Below, in pieces: positions 14,062 through 24,328 of a DNA stretch of 49,728 nucleotides. How positions within the stretch are numbered: position 1 is the first letter of the stretch; each line of letters begins with the position of its first letter. A program made the translations under genes and the position numbers. The notes beneath the pieces are model-generated. The model worked only from the letters and a program-made list of their open reading frames with translations. It was not told the origin of the DNA and did not search any database. Source of the stretch: a virus; the IMG/VR virus record IMGVR_UViG_3300022707_000934, positions 1 through 49,728 of that record. The stretch is one strand, 5' to 3'.

Positions 14062-14361
14062 ATGATAGCAGAATATTATTTGGTTTTTACATATCGAGGT
14101 GAATATAACAATTTAGGCGTTAGGGCTTGTTCTAAAGCACCAAACTTGCGGTCGAATGAGATTGCAATAAGTTGTCGTGCTGACTTGCCTGCGACTCTTT
14201 TTACAAAGCCGAAATTGCAGGCTGAATTAAAAATACCAGAAGGTTCAGTTCAACCCCAAGTTATAGACATCGAAACCATCGACAATATTCAGGAAGCGAT
14301 TAAGCAGCATTGCGGAATTGACATCTGTTTATCTATTGAGCCCCAGGAGGATGAGGGATGA
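14062..14361 (+). CDS. hypothetical protein
   Basis: 99 residues, alpha/beta in appearance, not recognised. It starts two bases after the previous stop behind ATTAATT. Ends with ATGA overlap into the next small membrane gene. Confidence 0.6.
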   Translation: MIAEYYLVFTYRGEYNNLGVRACSKAPNLRSNEIAISCRADLPATLFTKPKLQAELKIPEGSVQPQVIDIETIDNIQEAIKQHCGIDICLSIEPQEDEG

Positions 14362-14537
14362 TTAAGGCATCTTTTCAGATAATGATATTTATATCGTCAA
14401 TGTTCTTCACATTTTTATGTTGCTATATGGTATACATTGCGGTCACGGACAAGGGAGAATCTGCCACAAAGCCATCGACATATTTCTTTGACCTGCCAGA
14501 TCAATTTTGTTCCTGCAAGGAAGGGCTTCCACAATGA
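14358..14537 (+). CDS. small membrane protein (59 residues)
   Basis: The N-terminal span is about residues 7-28 (QIMIFISSMFFTFLCCYMVY), with a short polar tail containing CSC. ATGA overlaps on both sides make it a clear member of the operon although it is short. It could be a signal-anchored peptide. Not recognised. Confidence 0.6.
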   Translation: MIKASFQIMIFISSMFFTFLCCYMVYIAVTDKGESATKPSTYFFDLPDQFCSCKEGLPQ

Positions 14538-14737
14538 AACGAACGAAAATAACATGCGACCATTGCGAAAGGGACATCACCGAGGGCGGCTCAAGTCTAG
14601 AGTTCCGGCTTGTCTTATCTCAAGAGAGGTTGGCAAACCATACAGGCTATGAAAGTGCCGTAATGGTTTACCCTCCGTTAAAACACACTATGCATTTTTG
14701 CAATAAAGCATGCCTAGCAGATTGGATAAAATCATGA
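14534..14737 (+). CDS. small treble-clef-like zinc protein
   Basis: 67 residues from the ATG at 14534 (ATGA overlap). CDHCERDI near the start and HFCNKACLADWI near the end give a C-x2-C ... C-x3-C zinc site as in small treble-clef proteins. Probably a nucleic acid or protein binding accessory. A frame beginning at 14507 only adds upstream noise. Confidence 0.6.
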   Translation: MKRTKITCDHCERDITEGGSSLEFRLVLSQERLANHTGYESAVMVYPPLKHTMHFCNKACLADWIKS

Positions 14738-14940
14738 AAAAGATAGGCTTCCCGACATTTAGAAAGCATTGTCGGTATAATCAATTCCAGCACCACACCG
14801 GACATGAAAATTGTAGCTATGGGATAGAGGCTTCTATGAGGAATGTGCCTAATATGCTCGGATCAACGCACGCAGTATATGATTACTACTGCGATCAAAA
14901 GCTATGTCCGATATTTAATAAATTAAGGAACGCGAAATGA
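14734..14940 (+). CDS. cysteine-rich small protein, paralogue of 48672-48881
   Basis: 68 residues from the ATG at 14734. It opens MKKIGFPTFRKHC and ends YYCDQKLCPIFNKL. The leftward gene 48672-48881 has the same opening (MKKIGFPTFQKNC) and ending (YWCREKDCPVWEKL), so the phage carries two diverged copies in opposite arms. Likely metal-binding through the shared cysteines. Function unknown. Confidence 0.65.
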   Translation: MKKIGFPTFRKHCRYNQFQHHTGHENCSYGIEASMRNVPNMLGSTHAVYDYYCDQKLCPIFNKLRNAK

Positions 14941-15275
14941 GTGAAGCATTCAGCCCAGGATTCAAAACAGTAACCAAAGAAGAGTTCGAGCAGTTCTTGA
15001 AGGACTACCCGGAGAAGCTGGTGCATGATGTTTGCCGGGTTTGCGATCCACCTATGATTTCATTTAATGATTTCACCAAGGCAGAAAAGTGGCCTGAGTC
15101 AGTAGTGGCTAAATACTTCGATAGATATTATCCGACCGATGATATTACATACATGATTCAGGAGCCGGAGAGCGATAATTGTCAGCATGAATACATATGC
15201 ATAATGACAGGAATCGGAGAAATAGAGCTATGCAAGCACTGTAGGCAGAAAAATAAAGGCAAAAGCGATGAGTGA
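14937..15275 (+). CDS. hypothetical cysteine-rich protein
   Basis: 112 residues, acidic. DVCRVCDPP in the first half and CQHEYICIM ... ELCKHC in the second half give possible zinc sites. ATGA-coupled to the previous gene and overlapping the next by 8 bases. Not recognised. Confidence 0.6.
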   Translation: MSEAFSPGFKTVTKEEFEQFLKDYPEKLVHDVCRVCDPPMISFNDFTKAEKWPESVVAKYFDRYYPTDDITYMIQEPESDNCQHEYICIMTGIGEIELCKHCRQKNKGKSDE

Positions 15276-15774
15276 AGAAGGACTTATATTGAACGGTGAG
15301 ATATGGGAGCAAAAGAAATTCCCGTGTTTTACTATAATGGTAATCATGCTAGAGCATATTGATGGTGAGCTAAGGTTTGGTAAACTAGGTATATCTGAGA
15401 GCAACAAACAGGTTCCGCTTCTAATGAATGAGGAATGCGGCAAGTGGTATTATACGCAGGCAGAACTTAAGCAAAATTTGAGCGACCGGAATTATACCTT
15501 TAAGGATAAGGGCACTGTAATAACTCATGGAGAGGTTGACAGACAATGGGATGCTGGAACCAAGCGAATGAATCAAGCAATAGAGAACGGCGCAGCAGCG
15601 AATATGTATCGTGATGCATGTAAGGCGATATGGGAGTTTGTAGGCGAGGAGGATGGCTATGGTGCTAATACCCCAGGTTATCAGGCTGCTATAGACAAGC
15701 TGCGGAATGCGATAAAAGATAAGCCTACTGAACCAACAACAACTGAGAGTTCATCCGAGCCTGAACAGACTTAG
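15268..15774 (+). CDS. hypothetical protein, last gene of the rightward arm
   Basis: 168 residues, with a beta-rich first third and a helical middle, ending in a Thr/Ser/Glu-rich tail. Its last 50 bases overlap the 3' end of the converging 1776-residue gene, and no intrinsic terminator separates the arms. Not recognised. Confidence 0.65.
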   Translation: MSEEGLILNGEIWEQKKFPCFTIMVIMLEHIDGELRFGKLGISESNKQVPLLMNEECGKWYYTQAELKQNLSDRNYTFKDKGTVITHGEVDRQWDAGTKRMNQAIENGAAANMYRDACKAIWEFVGEEDGYGANTPGYQAAIDKLRNAIKDKPTEPTTTESSSEPEQT

Positions 15775-18700
15775 TGAGTATCTTTTTCTGCCTCATCTCA
15801 CGGATGAATTGCTGCTTGGCCCGTGGCGAGGGCAGCCGATTAATTATTTGAGCCAGTCTATCAGCTACAGCTTCAGCAGGTTGTTTACGAAATTCTCTTT
15901 CAGCCGGAGTAAGCCCTGACCTCAGATCAAGCTCCTGCTTTTTGAACGCATTCATTACCTGTGTTCCACGCTTAGGATTGTTGACGAATACATTCTGGAT
16001 GAATTTAAACTTCTCTTGCTGATTAGGCAGGTCATTCAGCATCTCAATGTCCAGAGTAAGCTCCTCTTTATTGGCGGCTCTCTCCTTCTTAACATCCTTA
16101 AGAATGTCATCCAGATTATCGAACAAAAAGCTTTCGCCTTTAGCCCGTTCGACACTCATCTTTTCAATTCGCTTCTTACCGGTTGCGCCTCTCCAAAATA
16201 CAGCATCCCCGATGAATGGAATTTGATAAGTAAGCTCTGCATTCTGCAATGACAAATCACCTTCCAGTGCCTTCATGCTGTCGTGCCAAAGTTTATCCCC
16301 TATGCTAATGATTGGTGGGAAGAAAGCCTCTACCGCCTTGAGGAATGGATCCCTATCCTTCTCAAAGTTTTGGATCACATGCTTGTTAAGGAAAAAGAAT
16401 CGCAGGAAGTTGGCGAATGCTGCATCACCTATTGACTGTGGATCTATTGGCTTACCTCTGACCGCATCTTTCAATACATCTGAAGTAGTGGCTTCCCATA
16501 AAGGCCCACCGGCTGCTACCAATCCAATTTTCATCAGTCCATTAGCAGCTTTCTTTGATGACTCAACTCTATTTCCTGTTTTGAAATCACTGACAGCATC
16601 GAGCATTTCATCTAAGCCTTCACGCCGCGCTATGTCTAGCTGCTTTAAGGCATAAGTTTTAAGCATGTAGAACATTCTGCCATTGGGACTATTCAAATAT
16701 ACCTCTGGCATCTCAAGCTTACTGATAGGTTGCACTCCTGATATTTCTTTGAATACAAATGCGTCAACCTCAAAGGAGCGATTACCTGCTTTCAGATCTG
16801 ATATAAGTTTCTTCGTGAAATCCTCTCCAAATAACTCATTATGTTCTGCCACGAACCGGCTTAATGCTTTCTCGCCCTTGATTCCCTTGGCTGTTTTCTG
16901 AGCCTTGAGCCATGCCGCATTCATAAATGTTTCTTTGCCGAATCTATCTATCGCCTGTAATCCAACTGCCTTAAATAGCTTGTCCAATACCTTTGCAGTA
17001 AACATAGGATTCGATGCATGCTCCTCCATGATACGGGTTAGCCCCAATTCTACAGTAGTGAATGCATCATCAGTCGCAAATATAGAAGCCTGCTTCATGC
17101 CTCCTAAAAATTCCTTTGGGGATTTCCATACAGAGGCCCATAAGTCACCGATCTGTGTAATCGAATTAGTGAACTTACCCATCGTAGCTATATACCCTAT
17201 ATTTTTACCGGCTTGTAACCAGTCATTCATTGTTCCTTCTCCGGCAGCAAATCTGGCTTTAATCAAATCAGTCAATTCCTGAAGTTCTTCACCCTTTAAT
17301 TCAGGTGCAGATTTCCTTACAAAATTCCCTATACTTTCATCGGTAAACTCGACTAATGCAGGAGGTGATTGAACTACCCGCTTCATAGTAGACCCATCAG
17401 CCAGCGTGACAATTTCAGTCTTTTCGTTTTTAGCCAAACTGATGTCATTATGTTTGCCGAAAAGTTCATTCTTCTTAATCCGGTCATTCATCTTGATGAC
17501 ATAATCATATATCGACTCAGTAGCCGGGGCGTAAAATGCACTGTCCTCCTGTGATACTTGATTGATAACTCGCTTTCTCTCAAATCCAGTCTTGGCTCCT
17601 ACTGCATCACGCATAAGGAAACGATTGGCGACCTCTGCCTCCTCCGCTATACTCAACGGTCTGCCCAGCCTGCGCCTTTCCTCTGCCCAAATCTTCTCCA
17701 ATGCTGATGAGTTCTCTATGCCCTTAGACTTCAACCACCCATTATAGTCGCTTATGATGCGCGGAACGTAGTCCTCCTGATGGCCTATATCAAGACCAGC
17801 ATCCTTCGCTTTGCGGAACATATTATCAAGCTCACGGCGCATCTGCTCTATGCCGCCTACCAGATTGTCCTTAAGTTTAGAATCCAGGTCTGACTGACGA
17901 ATGAATCTGACTGTTGAACTGATGTCTCCATTCATAAGCATAGTATTTACCTGCTCGAAAGTTTTTCTGTCAGCACCTCTGAGGCGGGACATTGAATCAA
18001 GGAATAGTTTCATCTCATTCAATGACTGCGCGGTGGTTATTCTCACTTCTGCCTCGAACTTCAGCATCGAACCCTTAACCGATTTACTGATGCGACCTAT
18101 TCTGGTTGAGATTGGGGAGAATACTGCATCAAGTCCTTTAACGATTTTGTTCTGTGCGAACCGCTTGTTCAATTGTTGAGTGGCATTCTTAGTTATTCCC
18201 AATGCATCATCGAATGCATTAGCTGTGTTAATGATTGGCCTCAATGGATCGTTAATAAATTTCTTGGATGCTTCCCATATATCTCCGAGGACATGCTTAA
18301 TCCCTAGCCCAAACTGATCCACCATCTCCTTCGCCCATTCAGACATACGGTTAAAGCCTCTAGTCATTACCTCTGCACCGAGTATTGTGAGATCACGAAA
18401 ATTTTCTGGACTGAAGAATCCACCTATTCCTTTGCCTGGTGTGGGATCCGTGAAGCCTTTTGATATTCTTCTCAATATTCTCTCGGCTGCATCCTTAACT
18501 GCCTGGGGCGTGGCTGGATCCAAAGGCTTTAGGTCAACACCTTCAACCTTTGCGGTTTTCGGGACTACTCCTGGCGCTTCTGGTTCTACCCTTGTTATGT
18601 TTGGATTAGCTGGATCATCCATTGCTGCCTTGAATCGAGCAACTGAATCTCCGCGAGGTGTAAATTCTTCATCTGCTTTGGGCAACTGTATCTCATTGCC

Positions 18701-21055
18701 TTCTCTCAGCTTGCCATCGACATCGAATCCTGGCTCCCTTGGCGGGACATCCATGTTGCGGCTTTCCTTTATGATAGACCTCGCCCGTTCAATGTCGAAC
18801 CGATCCATCAGTTGTTGTTTGCCGACATTTTTAACATTTGGAACTGGTTCAGCAAGTAGCTCATTGATTTGCGTCTTGGTAAGCTTTGCAATTTCAGAAG
18901 GATCTGCTGCCAATCTCTCGGTTGCCTTAGCCAGATTAGTCTCCTCTGCGACTACCTTTCTCTCTACAGGCTTGGTCAATGATTGCCTTAACCCGGAAAG
19001 CCTAGCCCTACCTGCCTCATCAAGAGCGGGATCTGCCAGCTTACGATTTAAAATATCATCCAGATTCTTTTGAAATATCTCAGGAGTCTTGGCGGCTGCA
19101 TTAGTGAGTATGCGTTTCTCAGTGAGAGTGAAGTCAGTGAGATCGCGCCCATTGATATTATTGACAATAGCTACTTGAGTGTTGTCTAACCTGACCTCAT
19201 TGAAAAGTTGCTGGCGTTCGATAGCTACCTCTGCCTCCTCCATGAGAGCAGTCTTAGCATCAGCCCTGAAGTCGGCTTTCAATTCCCCGGCCCGTTTCAG
19301 TCGCCTCTCCGTGGGCGTGACAGGTTGTGCCTCTCTCGGAATAGTGCTGCGCTCTCGGTTAATTGCTCGATCAATAGCGGTCACCTCCTTTTGTCCGTCA
19401 ACCACTACCCCTATTTGCTGCTGATTCAATACCTCTGTCTCGCGCTGTAAGCGGCTTAAGACTTCTTCCTGGGCCAGCTTATCCTTTAGCTTCATCTGGC
19501 CTATATCACCCCTTAGATCGGCCTCAAGCTGCGGGTCTATGACTCGCTCACGATTGACTATGGGTTGAGCGAATAACTCCTCCTGCGCCTGCACAGCGGC
19601 TTTATGGGCATCCTTCACTAAAGCTTGAGCATCATCCAGATTAATTCCGAATTTCTCAGCTACGATATTGGCATCATGAAGCAGATCATCTATATTGGGA
19701 TCCTGTGGCAGCCTGATTGCGGCCTCAAGTTGTTTGACTTGCTCACCTTCTATTAACAATTGAGGTTCGCCTGCTTCGATTGCCTTAACCTCGATGTCAA
19801 TAGGCTCATCAACTTTAGGTATGATAGCCCCGGTCAATCGCTTCTGCTGTCTGGTAGCACCAGGCAATTCAAGCTTACTGACTATACCCTGCTGAGTCCT
19901 GAGATTGCTGAATATACTTTTGAGATCCTCCCTTAATGAAGCCCTGTTAGCTTTTGGCAACAACGTGCCGAGTGTTCCGAGCAATGAACCTTCCGCGAAA
20001 TTTAACACCTTGGCTCCGAGGCTGTCAGGGTCTATGTCAAGAAGCTCACTGGCAATAGAGGGCAATTCTTCACCCACCTGTAAGCCGATGCCACCTTCAA
20101 GTAATGCAGTCATGCTCAAGCGTTGCACTGCTGTAGTTCCCGGTGTTGTTGCTGTGATAAATCCTACCTCAATGGCCTTAGATCTCGGCAATGCATTAAT
20201 CGCCATACCCCCCGCAACCCCTGTTGTGATTGCAAAAGTCAATGCCCCGGCTGTCTTAAGTGTCTCAATAGTTTCACCTCTGACAGCTTTCTCCAATGGA
20301 CTGAATGGCTCAGATTCTTCTCTCAGCCTTTTAAGCGTTGCCTCTGTTTCCTCTGCCGGCACTCCTTTTAAAATATCTCCCGTCCTGGTGACCACCTCGC
20401 CAGCGAATCTGCCTATATCTCTGAATGTCTCCAAGGCCAATCCTGTTTCAACGAATGCTTGTAGCTGTGTTGCCGGTCTGGGACGCTCTCGTCTTTCCGT
20501 GAGGATCTGTTCGCCAAGCTGTATAAATGGTTCAAGCTCCTCCTCTTCGAGATAGTTTGCCTGCTTAAATGCATTGAGGCCGGTGACCAATCTGGTATAT
20601 TGTTCTATCTCATCCTCATTTAATTCACTAAAAGTTTTACCACCTATCGCAGTCTCCGGAGAAATCTCACCTGACTTAATTCTCTCAAGTAATAATTCCG
20701 AATCAGTATCGAGGATGGGTAAGTTTTCGACCTTCTCTGTCGTAATTTTCTTGGTCGCCGGCAGCCTCTCGCCTGTCTCGACATCAATTGGGAAAGCCCT
20801 GCCACTTGGAACCTCAATCGTTTCCTCAGTTACACGCTTCCTACTGAAGTTTTCACCATGCCTATTGAACAAAGCTTGCCTATAATTGTTTGCGAAGTTC
20901 TGTCTGCCATCTTGGTCTGATGCCAGAAAGTTATCCCTTATCGCTGGATTCTCCTCAAAGAACTGAGGCAGAGAATCCTTTGCCGCCTGAGATTTCTGTA
21001 GAGGAGTTAGTCCCGCAAATTCCTCTGTGTTTATGGTGTCATCTATGAATGCCAT
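15725..21055 (-). CDS. giant ejection/internal virion protein (polyvalent type)
   Basis: 1776 residues. The N-terminal quarter is helical, with a hydrophobic Gly/Ala segment near residues 262-285 (TFAITTGVAGGMAINAL) that could enter a membrane. Long charged coiled-coil regions with many Pro-rich joints follow. The C-terminal 700 residues resemble the terminal domain of podovirus internal virion proteins and other large polyvalent phage proteins (MGKFTNSITQIGDLWASVWKS; ALKQLDIARREG; AANGLMKIGLVAAGG, as separate segments). Such proteins leave the capsid with the DNA and form a conduit through the envelope. No transglycosylase motif is evident. It is last in the leftward operon, after two other ejection-type genes, and its start overlaps the previous stop (TAATG). 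Confidence 0.75.
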   Translation of the reverse strand: MAFIDDTINTEEFAGLTPLQKSQAAKDSLPQFFEENPAIRDNFLASDQDGRQNFANNYRQALFNRHGENFSRKRVTEETIEVPSGRAFPIDVETGERLPATKKITTEKVENLPILDTDSELLLERIKSGEISPETAIGGKTFSELNEDEIEQYTRLVTGLNAFKQANYLEEEELEPFIQLGEQILTERRERPRPATQLQAFVETGLALETFRDIGRFAGEVVTRTGDILKGVPAEETEATLKRLREESEPFSPLEKAVRGETIETLKTAGALTFAITTGVAGGMAINALPRSKAIEVGFITATTPGTTAVQRLSMTALLEGGIGLQVGEELPSIASELLDIDPDSLGAKVLNFAEGSLLGTLGTLLPKANRASLREDLKSIFSNLRTQQGIVSKLELPGATRQQKRLTGAIIPKVDEPIDIEVKAIEAGEPQLLIEGEQVKQLEAAIRLPQDPNIDDLLHDANIVAEKFGINLDDAQALVKDAHKAAVQAQEELFAQPIVNRERVIDPQLEADLRGDIGQMKLKDKLAQEEVLSRLQRETEVLNQQQIGVVVDGQKEVTAIDRAINRERSTIPREAQPVTPTERRLKRAGELKADFRADAKTALMEEAEVAIERQQLFNEVRLDNTQVAIVNNINGRDLTDFTLTEKRILTNAAAKTPEIFQKNLDDILNRKLADPALDEAGRARLSGLRQSLTKPVERKVVAEETNLAKATERLAADPSEIAKLTKTQINELLAEPVPNVKNVGKQQLMDRFDIERARSIIKESRNMDVPPREPGFDVDGKLREGNEIQLPKADEEFTPRGDSVARFKAAMDDPANPNITRVEPEAPGVVPKTAKVEGVDLKPLDPATPQAVKDAAERILRRISKGFTDPTPGKGIGGFFSPENFRDLTILGAEVMTRGFNRMSEWAKEMVDQFGLGIKHVLGDIWEASKKFINDPLRPIINTANAFDDALGITKNATQQLNKRFAQNKIVKGLDAVFSPISTRIGRISKSVKGSMLKFEAEVRITTAQSLNEMKLFLDSMSRLRGADRKTFEQVNTMLMNGDISSTVRFIRQSDLDSKLKDNLVGGIEQMRRELDNMFRKAKDAGLDIGHQEDYVPRIISDYNGWLKSKGIENSSALEKIWAEERRRLGRPLSIAEEAEVANRFLMRDAVGAKTGFERKRVINQVSQEDSAFYAPATESIYDYVIKMNDRIKKNELFGKHNDISLAKNEKTEIVTLADGSTMKRVVQSPPALVEFTDESIGNFVRKSAPELKGEELQELTDLIKARFAAGEGTMNDWLQAGKNIGYIATMGKFTNSITQIGDLWASVWKSPKEFLGGMKQASIFATDDAFTTVELGLTRIMEEHASNPMFTAKVLDKLFKAVGLQAIDRFGKETFMNAAWLKAQKTAKGIKGEKALSRFVAEHNELFGEDFTKKLISDLKAGNRSFEVDAFVFKEISGVQPISKLEMPEVYLNSPNGRMFYMLKTYALKQLDIARREGLDEMLDAVSDFKTGNRVESSKKAANGLMKIGLVAAGGPLWEATTSDVLKDAVRGKPIDPQSIGDAAFANFLRFFFLNKHVIQNFEKDRDPFLKAVEAFFPPIISIGDKLWHDSMKALEGDLSLQNAELTYQIPFIGDAVFWRGATGKKRIEKMSVERAKGESFLFDNLDDILKDVKKERAANKEELTLDIEMLNDLPNQQEKFKFIQNVFVNNPKRGTQVMNAFKKQELDLRSGLTPAEREFRKQPAEAVADRLAQIINRLPSPRAKQQFIREMRQKKILTKSVQARMNSQLLLVQ

Positions 21056-22428
21056 TATCGTATCGCATCTAAAGCTCTGGATATTTCATCAGCACCACCT
21101 TCACCGGCTTGGGTCGTTCTCCTTATTTCAGACTGAACTCGAACTGTTAGATCAATACCTGCTCGCGCAGCATTGGCTATTAATTCATCTCTCTTAATCC
21201 TGAGTGCTGGAATCCGTTCGCCAGGATCAGCAGCTAAACCAAAGAAATCAAATCCCCTATCTTCGCCTGTTATAGTCTCTTCAAATTCTCCCCGTATATC
21301 AGCCTCAATTTCCAATAACTGCTCCCTGAATGATGCCTCGGCTTCCACCTTTTTTTCAGGAGCTAAGAATATTTCTTGCGCTGCCTCTGCGGTGGCTTCT
21401 GAGCTAATTGGCGTGATTCCTAATTCCCTGGCCCTCGCGTCAGATGATTCTTGATTCGGGTGGATCTCGGTTATAGTAGAGCCGGTGAATGGATCCTTAT
21501 ATACAAGCCTTACCTGTTCAGCCTTGACTTCAGCAACTTCCTTTGCCGCTTCAGCCGCACGGGTTTCCTCAGCAATCTTGATGTCAACTCCACGGACTTC
21601 CTCTCTTTTAGTTACTTCCTCTGCGGCAATCCTCTCAGTTCCAGCTATGCGCTCATCTCTGATGTCATTGCTGATGGAATTGAACTCCTTTGAAAGATCA
21701 GGGGTAGATGAAATGATACTCATAAAGCGATTATTAGAAGCCAGATCAGACATAGCCTTGCTTCTATTGTCGGATGTCCCGATCACCGACATTTGAGTTC
21801 TCGCCCATGATTGAGCAGACTGATTAGCTGGTTTGCTGAGATCCTGTATCACGCCTGATTTACTTAATCCAGTGCTAGGATCAATACCCAAATCAAACAT
21901 CTGAAAATCCCAGTCAGTATTCAGCCTCGACACATCGGTAGACATAAAGCCAGTGCCCTTGGATTGAGCATCCTGAAAAGTCTTTCGATTATCGAATACC
22001 TTGAACTGATCCAGCATAACCTGTCTCTCGCCAGCCCATTTGTTTAATGCCTGAAAGGTTTTGCCATGAGTCGGACTATCGAGCCTGCCCAGGATTTCCT
22101 TCTGCATACTAGCAAGATTATCGACAGTCATTAGGTCAGGATTGCTGTTAAGCTGTGATTGTAAATTCAATAAAGTATTTGATGAAAATTGATCTTCCCC
22201 TTCCTTTCTCTGAGCTTCCTTCTTCTCATTAATATCGGATTGAGTCCTGATGGCATCTAATTGCAGCCTGCGCCGAGATAATTCATTACTCTCCTGACGC
22301 AACGCTGTAGTCAAAGCCTGTCGCTTGCTGCGATCAGATAAGGTCTGTGTCTGGATTACTGCATTCAGAACCGCAACGCTAGTGTCCTCTCGCGGTGGTG
22401 CTGGTATAAATTTTGGGCCTCTTGCCAT
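21055..22428 (-). CDS. internal virion/ejection protein, coiled coil
   Basis: 457 residues, almost wholly helical and charged, with long coiled-coil stretches (TEEVTKREE, EETRAAEAAKEVAEVKAEQ). The place between the Gly-rich virion protein and the giant ejection protein matches the second internal virion protein of podoviruses. There are no membrane spans and no enzyme motifs. Start after GTTAAAGTT without a Shine-Dalgarno sequence. Confidence 0.6.
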   Translation of the reverse strand: MARGPKFIPAPPREDTSVAVLNAVIQTQTLSDRSKRQALTTALRQESNELSRRRLQLDAIRTQSDINEKKEAQRKEGEDQFSSNTLLNLQSQLNSNPDLMTVDNLASMQKEILGRLDSPTHGKTFQALNKWAGERQVMLDQFKVFDNRKTFQDAQSKGTGFMSTDVSRLNTDWDFQMFDLGIDPSTGLSKSGVIQDLSKPANQSAQSWARTQMSVIGTSDNRSKAMSDLASNNRFMSIISSTPDLSKEFNSISNDIRDERIAGTERIAAEEVTKREEVRGVDIKIAEETRAAEAAKEVAEVKAEQVRLVYKDPFTGSTITEIHPNQESSDARARELGITPISSEATAEAAQEIFLAPEKKVEAEASFREQLLEIEADIRGEFEETITGEDRGFDFFGLAADPGERIPALRIKRDELIANAARAGIDLTVRVQSEIRRTTQAGEGGADEISRALDAIR

Positions 22429-22439
22429 AACTTTAACGG

Positions 22440-23321
22440 TTAAAAAGGGGTTATAATTTCAGGGTTTACAAATTCAGAAGAACCTCCACCGAAGAATTCA
22501 CCTAGTGAAAAATCCTTGAACCTCTCTCCTACTTTTGAGGCAAGACCAGGGGTTCCGGCTCCTGCGGTTCCTGTAGCAGCAGATATACCTCCTAATGCTG
22601 CGCCAGCGAATGCTCCTGCTGGGCCTCCGGTAAGGAATCCACTTATCCCGCCTGTGATTATACCTCCAAGGATTTCTCCACCAGAAGCAGCAGCATTCTC
22701 AGCAGCTACACGGGCATTCTCGGCAGATTGGGCTATCTCCTGCTGGGCCAGTTTCAGTTGTGCATCAAAGGTCGCTCTCTTGGTTTCCTGCTCTATATCA
22801 GCCCTGAACACTTCTCCTGGTGTAATAAGGAATGATGCCGGACTCAGTGGGTTAATACTCGGTGAGGCTGCTACAATATTTTGAAGTAGACTCGCGCTCA
22901 ATCCGATCTTCTGGAATCCAAATTGAATAGCAGCAGTGCCGAAATTCTTTATAGCATTGAAATCATCAAACTGTGATCCAGTAGTCCCGCCTCTAATACC
23001 GCGCTCTGCGGCTTGTTGGGCTAGGACTCCCTTTAATTCTTCGGGCAATTCAAATGGATCAGTGGCAAGGCTTTGTGCGGTCTGAGTAAGCCTGCTCTGC
23101 AATGCGCCAAACCCAGGGATCAAAGACTCTCTGATGCTGATAGCCTGCTCAACCTGGAACTCATTAGCTGCTGCTACAACAGACTGTATATCGCCCCCTA
23201 ATGCCTGCTGAGATACCTCCAAAGCTTTCTGTGATGATACGCCTACATCAACAGGCTCAAAGCCAAATTCTTCTAATTCGATTGCTCTTGGTGCTTTTTG
23301 CTTTTTGCTGAATAAACCCAT
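22440..23321 (-). CDS. glycine-rich virion protein (first ejection protein type)
   Basis: 293 residues. A helical N-terminal two thirds is followed by a Gly/Ala-rich hydrophobic segment near residues 212-252 (GEILGGIITGGISGFLTGGPAGAF and onward, split). This layout is typical of the small internal virion protein that inserts in the host outer membrane (T7 gp14 type, by analogy). AGGAG lies seven bases before the ATG. Role inferred from position and composition. Confidence 0.6.
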   Translation of the reverse strand: MGLFSKKQKAPRAIELEEFGFEPVDVGVSSQKALEVSQQALGGDIQSVVAAANEFQVEQAISIRESLIPGFGALQSRLTQTAQSLATDPFELPEELKGVLAQQAAERGIRGGTTGSQFDDFNAIKNFGTAAIQFGFQKIGLSASLLQNIVAASPSINPLSPASFLITPGEVFRADIEQETKRATFDAQLKLAQQEIAQSAENARVAAENAAASGGEILGGIITGGISGFLTGGPAGAFAGAALGGISAATGTAGAGTPGLASKVGERFKDFSLGEFFGGGSSEFVNPEIITPF

Positions 23322-23330
23322 GATTAACTC

Positions 23331-24053
23331 CTATACTGCTAGCCAAATTAAAGAAGGCGAGGCGAAAGATGCCTGTCTGACATCTACGCTCCCATTGGCA
23401 CTGCCTCCTAATGGCACTGTGAATGATTGGCCGCTACCTACGCTGGCAGTAGTCCCATTGAAATCAGGCTCTCCTCTGAAGTCCTCATTAGTTCCATTCT
23501 GATAAGCCCCTCCACTCCTTGCGCCGGGAGTAGTAAAATCATGATCATGCGGAGGCAAATTAGCGATAGACAATGTAACCGCCCCAGTATTCGCAGGGAG
23601 GGTTACCGATACTGACTGAGTGTCTAAGCCCGGTGTATCGCCAAGGTTATAAAGATTTCCAGATCCGATAACTACTCTATCTCTATAATCAGGAATATCA
23701 TGCTCAACAAGATCCTCATCAAAATATGTTCCGACTCCATTACATAGAGCAAAGCCAACAGGAGCAGAAGCGAAGTCATGACCGAAATGGTATATCAACC
23801 CGATAGGATTTTCTGGCCTCCATATGCCACCTACGAAATAATGCCAGCCCAGTGTGTTACCATCGACATCTACTTTAAACCAAGGCTTGTCCTGGTCGCC
23901 AACAGCAGGGGTGCTACTCCCAAGATTGATACCACTGAATCCACCCAGGCCACCTATCCCTGTAAATTGAGAAACGAGATCCACAATCTCTTGAGGACTG
24001 GTGGGCAATGGTTCCGAAACAGGAACGAGTTTTGGATCTAAGAATAAAGACAT
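23331..24053 (-). CDS. tail collar-domain fibre protein
   Basis: 240 residues. The central part has the phage collar signature: IYHFGHDFASAPVGFALCNG, then IPDYRDRVVIGSG. A Gly/Ser/Thr beta tail follows with PPHDHDF, a histidine cluster usual in such tips. It probably forms a trimeric tip or short fibre that touches the host surface. It overlaps the preceding small gene by one base and sits among other fibre genes. Confidence 0.75.
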   Translation of the reverse strand: MSLFLDPKLVPVSEPLPTSPQEIVDLVSQFTGIGGLGGFSGINLGSSTPAVGDQDKPWFKVDVDGNTLGWHYFVGGIWRPENPIGLIYHFGHDFASAPVGFALCNGVGTYFDEDLVEHDIPDYRDRVVIGSGNLYNLGDTPGLDTQSVSVTLPANTGAVTLSIANLPPHDHDFTTPGARSGGAYQNGTNEDFRGEPDFNGTTASVGSGQSFTVPLGGSANGSVDVRQASFASPSLIWLAV

Positions 24054-24328
24054 TATGGTGTAAGGTTATCGTGTATAGTTGTTAAATGAGTTTTCAGTTC
24101 AGCGTATGAGCCAGTCCTGACCATCTCTAATATTTCAAGGGGCGTGCCATAGCCACCGTCAGCCAGAGATTTAGATTTCTTCTGATCTACGGTTTCAGGT
24201 GGATTCTTAAAAGCTAATACTTCAGCATCATCGGAATCAAGAAGCTCAAGATTTTTACCCTTTTGCTTGCAGCCATAAAGCCCAATGATGTCATTTGAGT
24301 CATCTCTCTCTACATATAATTTCTTCAT
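24053..24328 (-). CDS. fibre-associated hypothetical protein
   Basis: 91 residues. It opens MKKLYVERDDSNDIIGLYGC and has DSDDAEVLAFKNP, a pattern seen in small proteins placed among phage fibre genes. Possibly an assembly chaperone. GGAGAGG precedes the ATG. Soluble. Confidence 0.6.
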   Translation of the reverse strand: MKKLYVERDDSNDIIGLYGCKQKGKNLELLDSDDAEVLAFKNPPETVDQKKSKSLADGGYGTPLEILEMVRTGSYAELKTHLTTIHDNLTP

